Shown in pieces: positions 32,286 through 43,750 of a DNA stretch of 64,000 nt. The notes under the pieces were generated by a model. It saw nothing but the letters and a program-made list of their open reading frames with translations. It did no database searches and was not told the origin of the DNA. The DNA comes from Eupeodes corollae (Eukaryota > Arthropoda > Insecta > Diptera > Syrphidae), in assembly GCF_945859685.1 (NCBI RefSeq), contig NC_079149.1, positions 61,274,991 to 61,338,990 of the forward strand, read 5' to 3'. Position numbers and translations under genes: made by a program. Numbering within the stretch: position 1 is the stretch's first letter; the number at the start of each line of letters is the position of its first letter.

Positions 32286-33388
32286 AGCCCTATCACAAAT
32301 TCAATAGTAATAATTCTCCTTACGGACAGATCCACCCCGATCTACGATAAACAAATTACAAATTGAATTCAATTCTTATTACAAAACCGTCGCTATTTTG
32401 ATTTTCAATAAAGGTAACAAATATATGGTGCTCAAACTCAAAACAAACTTCTTTAGTATATACATTTACATAAACTTGATCATATTTCTAACGAAATGGA
32501 TTCATTGGTCTTTCCAATTATTGCCATCTCTAAAGAAGCTGCCTCAAAAGATTTGCCGAATCCTCAACTTTTCGAGGGACGTTTTCTCGATATACTCCTC
32601 CATCGGATGTCATAGAATCATATATGAACTCGACCGTATTATCAGGTATCTCAGGTGTCTCAGGACTTTATTTCTCCGTTTGTGTATTGGTTTCAACCTC
32701 GGGATACTGGCGAGTGATTTCTGTTCCAAAATAATGAGTGTTCTTGATTCCTGCTGTTGATGTTTTAAGACCCGTGAGCTCTATAACAGCTTCTTCAAGT
32801 TTTGAGAAGGAATGCTACCTATACTCCCCACCACCAGTTGCTTTTATTTCTTTTTTGTTGTGAACAAGCTTCCTTTTAATATAGGACTTCCAATCAAACC
32901 ATACCTTATATATAAAATGCAATATTATTTTACGTGGTAAATTCATTTGAATGTTCCACTTACTTTTCTCCATATTGAGGCATCTTTTAGAGGTGGCCCA
33001 AGACCGTTCAGTTCGCCTTTTACTTTTTCCCAGAAGTTTTGTACTTCTTCTTTTGCTAGTTTTCTGAAGCCTTGCACCAGATCTGCTCTTTTGCTCATTA
33101 GCTCATATTGTGCTAATAATAATTATTTATAAAACAATAGAATTTGTAAAATTACTCACATTTTTCCTTAAAATAAACGTTTTCTTTCAGCGTCCGAAAC
33201 AAATTATTTAACGGGGAAAAAGTTGTTTTCATTCATTCCATTCCATTCGAATTTAGTGATGCCAATTTATACGAACTTCAAAAATCGTAAATGATTTTTT
33301 CACTCCGAGTCTACTACGATGGAATTTGTGATACTTCAATCGGGAAACGTAGCATATTTTTTATTACGCTGGAATTTGTGATAGGGCT
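32286..33388. mobile_element. 1,103-bp TIR element carrying a Myb/SANT-like gene
   Basis: Bounded by perfect 17-bp inverted repeats, AGCCCTATCACAAATTC (32286-32302) and GAATTTGTGATAGGGCT (33372-33388). It splits FB1 copy 4 at a point where other FB1 copies (for example near 51890) are continuous, which serves as an empty-site comparison. The target duplication is unclear: the left flank TATAATT and right flank GAATATTA are only similar. The inner copy of the end motif GGAATTTGTGATA at 33321-33333 repeats the right terminus 50 bp inside it. No transposase is encoded; the only coding content I find is the minus-strand gene at 32815-33232. The superfamily is unknown (Harbinger-type elements are known to carry Myb-like genes, but this is not established here). 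Confidence 0.8.
32815..33232 (-). CDS. Myb/SANT-like (zeste-type) DNA-binding protein, three exons
   Basis: The gene model is on the minus strand. Exon 1 is 33232-33160 (ATG at 33232-33230). Intron 1 is 33159-33113 (47 nt, GTGAGT...TTATTATTAG). Exon 2 is 33112-32964. Intron 2 is 32963-32905 (59 nt, GTAAGT...TATATATAAG). Exon 3 starts at 32904 and reaches TAG at 32817-32815. The exons join in frame to about 103 residues. Visible features: YELMSKRADL, FWEKVKGELNGLGPP, IWRKVWFDWKSYIKRK (the Trp-rich helix, built across intron 2) and the basic tail HNKKEIKATGGG. This pattern is that of the Myb/SANT-like family also called regulatory protein zeste in insects, which binds DNA. After the TAG the same frame stays open for 48 codons (FSKLEEAVIELTGL), so the TAG may be a nonsense change in a longer protein of about 152 residues. 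The element-borne location suggests it binds element ends. Confidence 0.72.
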
Positions 33389-33545
33389 GAATATTAAATT
33401 CAATTCAAGTCTCTAGCATTATATACCTTTTTTTAAACGGCTATGGTAAAAAAACACCCACGACCTTGAAACGTCGAGAAATGTCAAAATTTTCAATTTG
33501 ACAAATCGGACCCATTACATTAACTTCCTATTTGAAGTTAATAAA
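33389..33545 (+). repeat. FB1 copy 4, right part (central block and end)
   Basis: Continues from 32285: AATTCAATTCAAGTCTCTAG, the poly-T/AAACGGCTATGG junction, a shortened central block with GACCTTGAAACGTCGAG, then the end module CCCATTACATTAACTTCC. The CGTAC-rich segment seen in other copies is deleted. Confidence 0.75.
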
Positions 33546-33774
33546 ATTTCAATTTTTTTATTAGAAAATCGTTAGAGGTGTTTTTGTAAATTTGTTTTAA
33601 TTTAAGTTTACAAATATTTTTACTATGCAGTTACTTAGAGTTTATTAATTTAGGTTTTACATTTTGGTTTCATACAAAAACTGATGTTCGAGATATCGTA
33701 CTTCAAAAAAAAAAATAATTATTTATTTGAAATCGGTTGATTAGTTGTTGAGAAAACTTAAACAAAATTACGGT

Positions 33775-34190
33775 TCTATTAGGGGTATCCTTCTGAAGCA
33801 ATAGAAGCAATTATTTTATTGAAAGAAGCAAAATTAAGAAAACAAAAAAGTTAGAAAAAAATTAAAAAAATCTGTTGGTTCGTTTTTAAGAAAATTACAT
33901 TTTTTTGATTTTTGGTCAACAAATTTGTGTGGGGACTACAGTTTTTTTTAAATTTTAGTCTTGAAAAAATGAAAAAAAAAAGCCGAACTCGAATCGGCTT
34001 AAGAACTTTATTTTCATATTTAAAGTCAATCGACTCAATGCTTTGTGCTATTGGGACCAGGACATACAGACTGACGGGATCGGTGGACCCACTTTTTTGA
34101 CTTCCCTACCAATCTTAATGTCTTGTTTGATTAAAATCTGGATGTCAAATTTGTTTACGAATGCAAAACTTTCAATATAGTGTAGTATAA
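33775..34190 (+). repeat. Dispersed repeat C, copy 2
   Basis: Related to 8240-8640: GGGGTATCCTTCTGAAGCAA, GAAAGAAGC, TGTGTGGGGACTACAG, GAATCGGCT, CATACAGACTGACGGGATCG, TTTTTTGACTTCCCTA. There is no consistent reading frame between the copies. Confidence 0.65.
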
Positions 34191-35416
34191 AAATACAATC
34201 AATATTGTGAAAGTCATTTCTGAATTTTTCATTGTTTTAATAAAACTTTCCGCTGAAATTGCAAAGGAAGCTTTAAACTTATTTTGTGGGCTTTGACTCC
34301 AATATAATAAAATTAAATATATTTTCTTAAACGTTTATAATATATTGTACTTGATTAAGCATATTCGAATTATTATATATATATTCAAATGCGTCAAGGA
34401 TTAGATAAAAATCCTTTGATTTTCACCGAATATTCTTAAAAATAAACACTGACCAAAAAGAAAAAAAAAATATTTTTTGAACACCAGAATGGCCCATAAA
34501 AATAAAAATATAAATTAGTTCAACTCTAATTCTTTTATTTCAAAACTTTTTTCAAAATTGAGCGCTGCTTGGGTTGATTATTGTAATTTATGTAAACCTT
34601 CCCATAATAGAATTCCAGTTCAAATTTATATTATCACTTGTAGTTGTTGTATGTACCTTAAATGATTCTTTGCAATAAACAACTTAATTAAAATACACAC
34701 AAATGCATCGGTTAAACTCTTTCTGACAAGCATTTAAGAAACTATTCCATCAAAAGTACCATACTGAGCGAGAAAACCCACCTCTTCTGTATTTCATCTA
34801 TAGAATGCTGCTTGACTATGCTTTGAATTTTATGCACCAAAAACAACTATACCTTCTGAAGTTTATTCTCATTACAATGTTTGCCTTAACACATTCACTC
34901 GGCTGAACACCTCAAGCAGTTGACACCTCATGATTTATATATCAACTCAAGTTAGCTACTACAGGTGCCCCGTGCTACTTTTATGTACATTTATAACTAT
35001 TTTCAATTTTCAAGAATAAATGAAGATAATCACCTTAGTTAATGCCGTCGTCGCCGCCACCGCCGCCGTAGTAAGGGTATATAGACGCCATCACGTTGGA
35101 ATTATTTCTATTTCTGTTCTTGGAATACTATGTGCTACCGTTGGGACTACTGCTCTGGTTTGTAGGTGCATTCTATTACAGCTTAACATTCTGTGGAAAT
35201 CAAATGATCAAGCTGAAGGTAATTTCATCCGATGGATAAGAAAATATTTCGTTTAATCAGATTCTTTGAGTATAAAGTCAAAGATAATTTGGGGTAACAG
35301 GTAGGTTCGATTAATGATATATAAATAAATATGTGTATTATTATAAACAAAAGCGATAATGAAGATATGTGTTTGTTGGGAAGGGACTTAAGTTCACACT
35401 ATGAGTTTGTCGACTA
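34191..35416. other. No gene recognised
   Basis: AT-rich single-copy DNA. The 78-codon frame 35020-35256 (Ala/Val-rich, two hydrophobic stretches) is isolated and contains GCC repeats, so I do not call it. Confidence 0.45.
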
Positions 35417-37332
35417 AATTGGCTCTGCAAAATTAGGCCCCAGGAAATAAAATAAAAAATTGAATAAGGTCCCAAAAACTGTACAGAAAACAACAACAAT
35501 AAAAATTCTTGAATTTGGGGTGTTGTTTCATTTTTTGGGGACTTATTTTGATTTTTTGAAAATGAAAAAAGACCCCAACATTAAATTTGGGTCTTAATTT
35601 CATTTTATTTTGAAAAACAATTTGGAGCCTTATTTTATTTTGCACAATTTACTTAAAATTACCAAAAATTTATTGTTTTTACAAAATGTATTAAGAAAAT
35701 CCGCTAATCGAGGACACAGAGTTAGAAAAATACTGCTTAGTGTCGTCCCAGTAATCATGTTTCAATGTAAAACCGAGGTGATAAAAGCTTGAAGAGAAAA
35801 CCATAGTCACTTTGGATAAATCAGATTATCAAAGTGCTGTTAAGTGCGGATTTGAATAATCTAGTTTATATTAATTATGAATTGTGAAAAGTTTGTGGGA
35901 AAGAGGAGGAACAGTGAATTACTGAAGTTCCTATCATCCAAAATATGATATACAAAAAAAGTCAGTGTGCTGGAGAAGTTCTTGTAAGGCAAGAATTGTT
36001 TGATTGGCAGATGGAAATTGTGAGACGGCAAAAATTATGTGGAACATAGCCATAAGAACGATGAGGGTTCTTACCATGTACTTAAGGCTTTGAATAAAAT
36101 TAAAGACGATTGCGTGGATGCAGCAGGAACTCTTGGCACAATTTTGGAGTCTCAAAGGACGGCAAATCCAATGCCATCTAATACATCATGTATAGTTGAG
36201 GAAGGGCTGTTCACATTTTGTTTGTTTTCATCATATAAAACAATGAAACTTATTAAACAGAACGTTCCAACCTACAGAACCATCTTTATGGACGGAACAT
36301 TTAAAATTGTTCCGCAATCGTGTTTCAAACAACTGTTGGTTATTTATATAGAATATTTTGACGAGGCAGAGTAACAGATAAGCTGACAATACACGATTTT
36401 TTTGATGAAATCAGTGGATTTTCACTTGCATATATATTTTTTAACATATTTTAAAATTTAAGATTTTCCCCATGAACAAAAAAGGCGTATGAGCAGCTGA
36501 TGATGTACATACAAAATCATATTTTTGATTTAAACCCTTTGAAGTGTCAAACGGATTATGAACAATGAATGAGACAAGCTGTTAAAAATGTTTTCCCGCA
36601 GGCAAAATTAATCGGTTGCTGGTAAGAATTTTTCATATATAAAAAAATGGTTTATGCCTAGTAAATTTCAAAAGTTTTCTACAATTAAAGGTTCCATTCT
36701 TGTCAGGCCGTAAGTCGTATCATGCGAAGCAGGCACACCTTGCTTGAATACATCAGAGCTTCAAAACCATCTTCGTGCGCATTTCACAAAATAATGGCTC
36801 TTCCGCTATTCCCACCAAATATGATTCCAATGGCATTTCGGGACATCAAATCAAGGATTTTGTTGACGGACAGTAATAATAATTTCGGATCATTCCTCAA
36901 TTATTTTGAAAAATTTTGGATTCAAAAGGTATTTTTAAGTTTTAGCAGTACATCTTGTTCTTTCAATTACTCATATTTTTATTTTTAGGTAGGGTGTGTC
37001 AACTTGTTTGTTTTTAAAGAAAACATCCGAACGACTTCTGCTGTTGAGGCATGCAACGGTGTTTTGGGTCGTTCTGAGAGCAAATATTGTTCTGTTGCCT
37101 TGCAGGCATTTAAAAATTTGTGCTGAATGCAATCTCAAAAATTCAAGCTGAAGCTATAACTGAAGGAAAGGAGGGTTACAAGTGTCCTTGTTGCAGGGAA
37201 ATTATTTCATTAAAAATGAAAAAAGACAAAACAAGCTGGGGCCTTATTTCTTTTATTTTTGGGGCCTTTTTCATTTCGATGGGGCCTTATTTCACTGGGG
37301 CATAATTTCATTATGAAAAATTACCCCAATTT
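35417..37332 (+). mobile_element. Mutator-like element (MULE) with repeated GGGGCC ends
   Basis: The ends are inverted: AAATTAGGCCCCAGG (35430-35444) faces the reverse complement of 37294-37308, with one substitution and a 1-bp indel over about 21 bp. An outer AAATTGG (35417) and CCAATTT (37326) extend the match imperfectly. Both ends hold several scattered GGGGCC or GGGTCT units followed by TTATTTCATTTT-like sequence (35436-35640 and 37238-37310). The interior encodes a transposase relic. No clear 8-9 bp target duplication was found, so the limits are approximate. Confidence 0.65.
36039..37127 (+). pseudogene. MULE transposase with two predicted introns, disabled
   Basis: The first segment, 36039-36374, has VEHSHKND (possibly the tail of a FLYWCH-like finger), then YRTIFMDGTFKIVP with the first catalytic Asp, and ends at a stop. 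The frame resumes at about 36488 with AYEQLMMYIQNHIFDLNPLK and CQTDYEQ (second Asp) and hits TGA at 36566-36568. A 69-nt intron (36622-36690, GTAAGA...ATTAAAG) interrupts the GCW-FHSCQ motif and restores it when removed. The next segment, 36691-36928, reads to FEKFWIQK. A 60-nt intron (36929-36988, GTATTT...TTTTAG) joins in frame to VGCVNLFVFKEN and EACNGVLGRSESKY. The MULE transposase domain normally cuts and moves the element. The in-frame stops indicate a dead copy, although the splice sites are intact. The region 36375-36487 may hide a further intron or deletion. Confidence 0.7.
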
Positions 37333-40300
37333 AAGAAAACATGTCATTATTCCAGAGCACAATACATTAGTATTTTAAATTTAAATTTTTAAATTTTCTT
37401 TTCGTCAATAGCACTCAGACTTTTTAACTTACTGCCTTCGGAATTACGAAGCATTCGTTCAACTCATTTGTTTAACAAAAACATAAAAGAAATGGCTTTT
37501 TAGCTTTGATCTCAATGAAATCAATAACATTATCAGGATTCTTATCTAATGTTTAGTTTATTCTTTTTTCTCTTCATTAATTTAAATATGTATGTTTTTA
37601 TACGTATATCTCTAAAAGTTTTCACCCCTCACATTTCTAATGTAAAATTACGGAAATTCTTTTTTATCTTCAATTTCTTTCGGTGCTTTCGATTCTTGTC
37701 TTTGGCAACAGATTGTACCTTCTTCTTATCTACCAAATGAAATACACTTAATTATAGATTTAATATTATAGTTAAATAAACTTTATTATAAATCATGTAA
37801 AGTTAATTTTGTAATGTTTAAATTTAAAATGTATTATATATTTAATGTTCTATTTTGGAAATAAGAAAAAAACAAACAAAATTGGCTTAAGAAAGCTTAT
37901 TTAACTCAAAAGTCAACACATTAACTGATTGAGTCATTGAAGAGAGCATTTGTCCCTGCAGTAAACTGTTATAATATATAAATGAGGATTAATGATTGAC
38001 CCAGGTGTTTGATGATGTTCATTTTGTATACTACACATTGTGTGGTGTCCACTAATGCGGCATAATAGTCAGCTGCACCTATTGTACCAGTTTACAGAAA
38101 AACTATCAATTTATTCCTTGTTCAACCACATAAAGCGATTGTGGAATGCACGCACATTGTAAACCAATAAATAAACAAAAGAGCTGAACAACGAACTTCC
38201 AAAATAAAAGTTAAGTTCTAACATTAAAAAAATTACTAAATGATCCAAATTATTACCTTAAGGAGATTATGTGCGTGTTTGCAGGAAATAAATCTCTCAT
38301 ATTTTTTGAAAGGAAGTTATGAAAGCTCTTTTATATAACAATATATGATCCAAATCTTACAGGTTACCTTATTAAAGAAAAGTATTATTACATCTAATTA
38401 TAAATTAAAGATATTTAAATATAATTAATCCCATGAAACCAACTATGAACGTTAATAATTTTAATTACATTCCAACATTACATAAAACATTGTGCATAGA
38501 ATCAATTAAAATAGTTTCCGGTGGTGAATTACAACATAACCTTCCTCAGCGACACCGTTCAGCTGTGAAAATAATCAAAGAAACATAAATCCCCTCTCCA
38601 AAAGCAATGTAAATAAGAACATACGCATATAATGGTACTATAATAATTTCAATGATTTATAGACTGATTTAATAAAAACCAAGCTTATTAAAACTATAAT
38701 TCGTAATTATACACCCGAATGCAGTGTAAATATCTCGACATCAGTTAGAGGTTTGAATATATGTATGCTTAACCCACAAGAAGGTTGAGTATCATAAATT
38801 AACTTTTTTGTGACCTTGATGTTCGAGAACGATTTAAATTCATGTTTTGTTTGTTTTTTTGTTGTTAAATTTATTTATATTAAATCACCTAGGGGTTTCT
38901 TCGTGTTTTACTGTAATCGGGTGCAACAGTTTCTTGTTTAGCTCGTTTTGTAAGAAGCAAAGTTGTACTCGTTTTTTTTGTCATCTCCTTCCCATCTGAG
39001 ATCTGATGAACAAAGAAAGATTTCCAGATGATTCTTTCCGTCCGTAAGGATAGTAGTAACAAAAATTAAGTTGCTAAGAGTATATAATTTAAAGGAGTGA
39101 ACATACAAAAAAAAACAACAACAAATAAATATCAAGGTCAGGAGAGCTAAATATAAGTTCACTTACAACTTAAACTTTTATAGACAAACAAATAAAATAA
39201 AAGAATTGCACCTTTCAAGCTTTTTAAAGAACCCAAAGTTAACTTCTTCAGGAATCATTCAAGGTGTGGAGATGTAATATAAGAAATGAAAATGCCAAGC
39301 ATTGCATTCCAAATTGGTTTAGAGTTAAACTTTATAAAGTCTTGAGTGTTCAAGGTAGGAATTCATCAGGTAGTGATGACTTCGAAAATATGCACTGTCA
39401 AATGGTGATGGTTAGCGGAAATGAATTCTTAAAAGTAAAGAATTTAAACTTCGAAATTATTTGAAACTTAAATAAAATACAATCCATGTTGCATATGATG
39501 AGATGTGTAAACTAGTTTTAGGAATTTATTATCGATCTTCAGAAGTTTTATAGGTAGACGAATATACTAAACTGGTTCGTCTTTCCGAAAGTTCTGGGTT
39601 ATTCTTTAAATACTTTAAGAACACGTTCTTAAATTTTTAATATTATTGTTCATAAAATTCCTGAAATAAAAGCAATATTGTTGTTGTTTTTTTTTTTTTT
39701 AATAGGAATGGTAATAGTTTTGCTTCGGTTATTTAAAATTATGTGAATATTTTGCGTTTTAATGTTTGTGTTTTATGCATTTTTTTTTGTCATGAATTAA
39801 ATTTGAATATATGAATAAGCACGAAAAAATTCTTTTCAGAAATCTTTGATAAACATCACCAATGAAAACTATTAAGTGTTTAAAGATGGACTTTATTTAT
39901 TAAATTGGACTATAAAGATTTTAACAAATTTTGTCTGAACATAAAATAAAATCATAATTCTATAGGTCATGAACCCTTTGTTTGTTCCTTTAAAACTATT
40001 TAACACAGAAGGGAATAAAGTTCTTACGAATTGATGTTTTATTTGGATAAACTAAACTATTGCAGATATATTTAGTTTTACTTAAAGTTCCTATGTCAAA
40101 GAATAGAGTTTGAATGTTATTCAAATGCATTCCCAGAATCAATCCCGACATTCTTTAACTTCACGTCACGCTTTGACTTTCCAAAACATCGCTTAAGGTA
40201 TCTCTTACATCGAAATGTCACTTGAGTTCATGTACAACTCCTATCATGACAACTTGCTGTCTATTTATGTCTTCTGAGGCATGTCAAATGTTTCGTTTAA

Positions 40301-42459
40301 CAAACCATTAGCTGATCATCTGATGGGTTTCTTCTATTGACCATATCCTATTACCCACTGCAGTAAATCCTCCATTTAACGTGAACGTATTTTCCATTAA
40401 TAAATCACCAAATATGACATCGAGAAGCCCTTAAAAGCTAATTGGCTTTTCCACATCTTGAATTCCCAAAAAGACTTTCTTGGCCAGTTGGCCCTAGAGC
40501 ATGTTCCCAACTATTCCTGATATTCGTCTATTCGGTTTTTCCTCATTAAGTTATGGTCTTTATATATTCCTTCGTTTCTACTGACCAATAAATGACATTT
40601 GAATATCGACCGTGGAAAGATCATCTCTCTATAGTCTATGCGGCATAAGGTAATTTTCCAATTGTGTCACTTACTGGATTATGTTTCCTTTTCTACATGG
40701 CGTGTCGTTGCTACCGCATGTGCCTATAAGTATGACCCTACTTTGACAACACGAGCGACGGCGACGCGACCGGTGGCTGTGGCGATGCGGTGGTACCCAG
40801 CTTTAAACACAAGTTAGCTTACCGCATGGCTAGCTACCTGTTGCTGTCATCTAATGACTACATTTTGCTGTTCCATTGTACACAGGTGATTAAACTTGAA
40901 AGCGATTGTAGTTCGAAAAATTCATGTATCCACATTTTTCTACTTAGTCTTATCGCTATAATGATACAAGTATACAAGCAGAAAACACAATTGTCAACAT
41001 GACAACTGCTATTTCTTGTTGACCAGTTTGGTGAACTACTTTTGACTGATGGATGATAGATGACGTTTCATGCAGCTGTCATATTGACAATTATTTCCAT
41101 TTTGACAAGTTGGCGTTCTAAAAACTCCTAACCAATGAAATAAGTTAAGTATATCCATAGCTAATCCATACGGATCCGGTTCGGTTTGCAGGTTTGAATG
41201 TTGTTATCCGATAAGAGTTTTGATATTGCGATATAATCAAAAACCAATCGAATCAAGTCTTTTGTCCGATTAGCTCGAAAGGTCAATTTTGAGTAATTTC
41301 AATTAAACAAATTAACAAAACCTGATTAACTACTTATACTCAAAGCTTGTCTATACTGATGCACAATACTGTGGGTGACATATCAATATACAATACAAAT
41401 ATCGTTGAATGCGGACAACTTTTTCGATTTAGTTCCATATGAATTATGTCATGTATTTTGGGGGATTAAGAAAAAAATATCGAATTTATATTGCTCTAGG
41501 CCACGTTAAGAGATTGTGTTGAGTTTTTTTGTTAGGGATTTGTCAAATTACGTATTGCTTATCGATCAATCATTTTCTTTTTGGTTTTAAGATGTGGAAC
41601 GTTCAGTAGGGTACCTGGCTTGTGAAGTGGATAAATGGGAGATTAGATTAGTTCGATAAGACGGTATTCTAAACAACATTTCAGAAGTCACTGAACTACA
41701 TGATTAATTGGTCATGCTTTTTGGTCCAAAGTGACAGAATTATTCAGAACTAGAACAGGGCATTTTTTGTTCGTTCCCCTTCTAATTTGAATATTTTTTT
41801 TGTTTAAACGGAAGCTTTTAGGAAATACTAATTTATCTACACGAATTTATGTGTGCATTCCAGATGGTTTTTTTGTTTAAAAAATCAAATGAAACATGTT
41901 TTAGAAGACCAGAGGTCTTTCAAAATGCGAATTGGATATTATATTGTTTTCCTTTTTTTTTGTATGCAATCTAAAAAAGAATGACTTTATTTTTTTTTAA
42001 TGAATATAGTACAATTCAATGCTGAATATATTTTTGAACAGAAAATCAGAAAACGGAAGTAAAGTGCACCATATACCCTAGAATGCTGTTATTTTGAAAA
42101 TCTCATTATCGTTTGCATAAGTCTACTAGAATGGCACATGAATGTTGTTTAAGCATTAGTTTTTCGTCGATACAATTCTCAAATAATGTAACATCTAAAT
42201 AAGCGTGGTTTTTTAAATACTTTGTGAAATCGGTTCAAAACATGAAGTTTTTGATTTAATGTAACTTATCTGAATTGTTCCTTACATAATTATAAATTAA
42301 GTTTTTAAATTTTCTCAAAATGATTTCGATAAATTTAATTTCCAAAAAATACTAGTTAGACACGTTTCGAACTTAATTCAATTTAATTTTGACAAGTACA
42401 CAGATTTGTTTTGCCCTAAATATCTTGGTCTAGACTTACATACATTTATTAGTGTGATA
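37333..42459. other. No gene or repeat recognised (5.1 kb)
   Basis: The longest repeat-poor stretch in the window. AT-rich, with all frames under 75 codons (for example 38938-39162, 39264-39464, 40790-41002) and no domain. A modest GC rise at 40735-40795 holds GCGACG-like repeats. This could be host intergenic or intronic sequence. Confidence 0.45.
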
Positions 42460-43748
42460 CGGGGAGTTCAATATATTCTCGGAACGGGGTGAAGCTGTGG
42501 TTATATATATAAATTGACTTATTTATCAAGTAATACTATTATTTTAGTGCATTCATGTAAAATTTCATATAAATGTGATTATTATTTACCGTTAAATCTC
42601 TATTTAAACAGAATCATAATGGCAAACTGAGACGATGATGGTGAAAATTAAGCATCGCGCTGTAATAAAATTTCTCACTAAGCAAGGAAAAAGTCAAAAA
42701 ACTATTCATGAAGAAATGGTGGCAGTTTACCAGGGTTCCGCACCTTCATTATCAACTGTGCAAAAGTGGTCAAGTGAGTTCAAGAGAGGCAGAGAGAGCA
42801 TTGAAGACGACCCCCGCTCCGGCGCCCCGGCTAGTGCTTGTACGGGAGAAAGCATCAATGAAGTCGAAAAACTTGTTCTCGAGGATGCCCAAATATAGGT
42901 GAAAATGATGGCAGAGATCACCAAGCTTTCGACTGGTACCATTCACACCATCCTTCATGACCATCTTAACCTTTCAAAGGTCAGTGCAAGGTGGGTGCCA
43001 CGAATGCTCACAGCGCCTCAGAAAAAAGTTAGAATCGCATGCTGTAGAGAGCTTTTGAAGATGTGTAGTGAGAACGCGGACGGTGTTATGCATCGGATTG
43101 TTACTGGGGACGAAACATGGGTTCACCACTATGACCCTGAAAGCAAACAAGAGTCCATGCAGTGGCATAAAAAAGAAACAGACCCCCCGAAGAAGTTCAA
43201 AGTCACTCCGTCTGCCGGGAAGCTCATGGCCACAGTTTTTTGGGACTCAAATGGGATCTTACTCATTGAGTACAAAAAAAGGTGAAACCATCAACGCCAA
43301 ATCCTACGCTTCCACTTTGCATAATTTGCGGGATTAAATTAAAAAGAAAAGACGGGGTAAACTCGCAGCGGGTGTGTTGCTTCTTCATGACAACGCTCCT
43401 GTTCACACGGCGCGAGTTTCCAAGGCTGCTGTGCGAGATTGTGGTTTTGAAGAAATTCAACATCCACCCTATAGTCCAGACCTTGCCCCTAGTGATTACT
43501 TCCTGTTTCCGGATTTGAAAAATGTCTTCGTGGAAAAAGATTTTCGGATGATGAAGAACTCAAGTCGGCAATAAATGGGTTTTTTGCAGGGAAAGAGGAA
43601 ACTTTTTTTTTTGAGGGTTTAAAAAAGCTTATCTCAAGATGTAAAAAATGCATTGATGTTAGGGGAGATTATATTAAAAAATTAAAACAATTTAAATTGA
43701 ATTCGCATTTTCCTTCATATCGATACCGAGAATATATTGAACGCCCCT
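42460..43748 (+). mobile_element. Full-length mariner element, 1,289 bp
   Basis: Terminal inverted repeats GGGGAGTTCAATATATTC (from 42461) and, in reverse, GGGGCGTTCAATATATTC (ending about 43747) differ at one base over about 22 bp. TA dinucleotides flank it at 42458-42459 and 43749-43750, the target duplication of mariner. The size fits the ~1.3-kb family. It encodes one transposase, disabled. Confidence 0.9.
42635..43720 (+). pseudogene. Mariner transposase, D34D type, disabled
   Basis: The N-terminal helix-turn-helix part is 42635-42895 (KHRAVIKFLTKQGKS, EDDPRSGAP), ending at an in-frame TAG (42896-42898). The same frame continues at 42899 with RWVPRML, and VTGDETWVHHYDPESKQ contains the first catalytic Asp (43109-43111). 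An indel in the A-run near 43272-43280 shifts the frame by one. A TAA lies at 43335-43337. LLHDNAPVH holds the second Asp (43389-43391), followed by YSPDLAPSDYFLFP with the third, at the 34-residue spacing of mariner. Near 43545 a second frameshift moves the C-terminal helix (KKLISRCKKCI) to another frame. Two stops and two frameshifts make it non-functional in place. In live elements this protein cuts and pastes the DNA at TA sites. Confidence 0.9.
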
Positions 43749-43750
43749 TA

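Noticed and set aside
32398..32760. 120-codon plus-strand frame inside the Myb/SANT element
   Set aside because: It is partly the antisense shadow of the minus-strand Myb/SANT frame and has no motif of its own.
35020..35256. 78-codon frame resembling a small membrane protein
   Set aside because: Its Ala/Val run comes from a GCC repeat; there is no homologous copy or regulatory context to support it.
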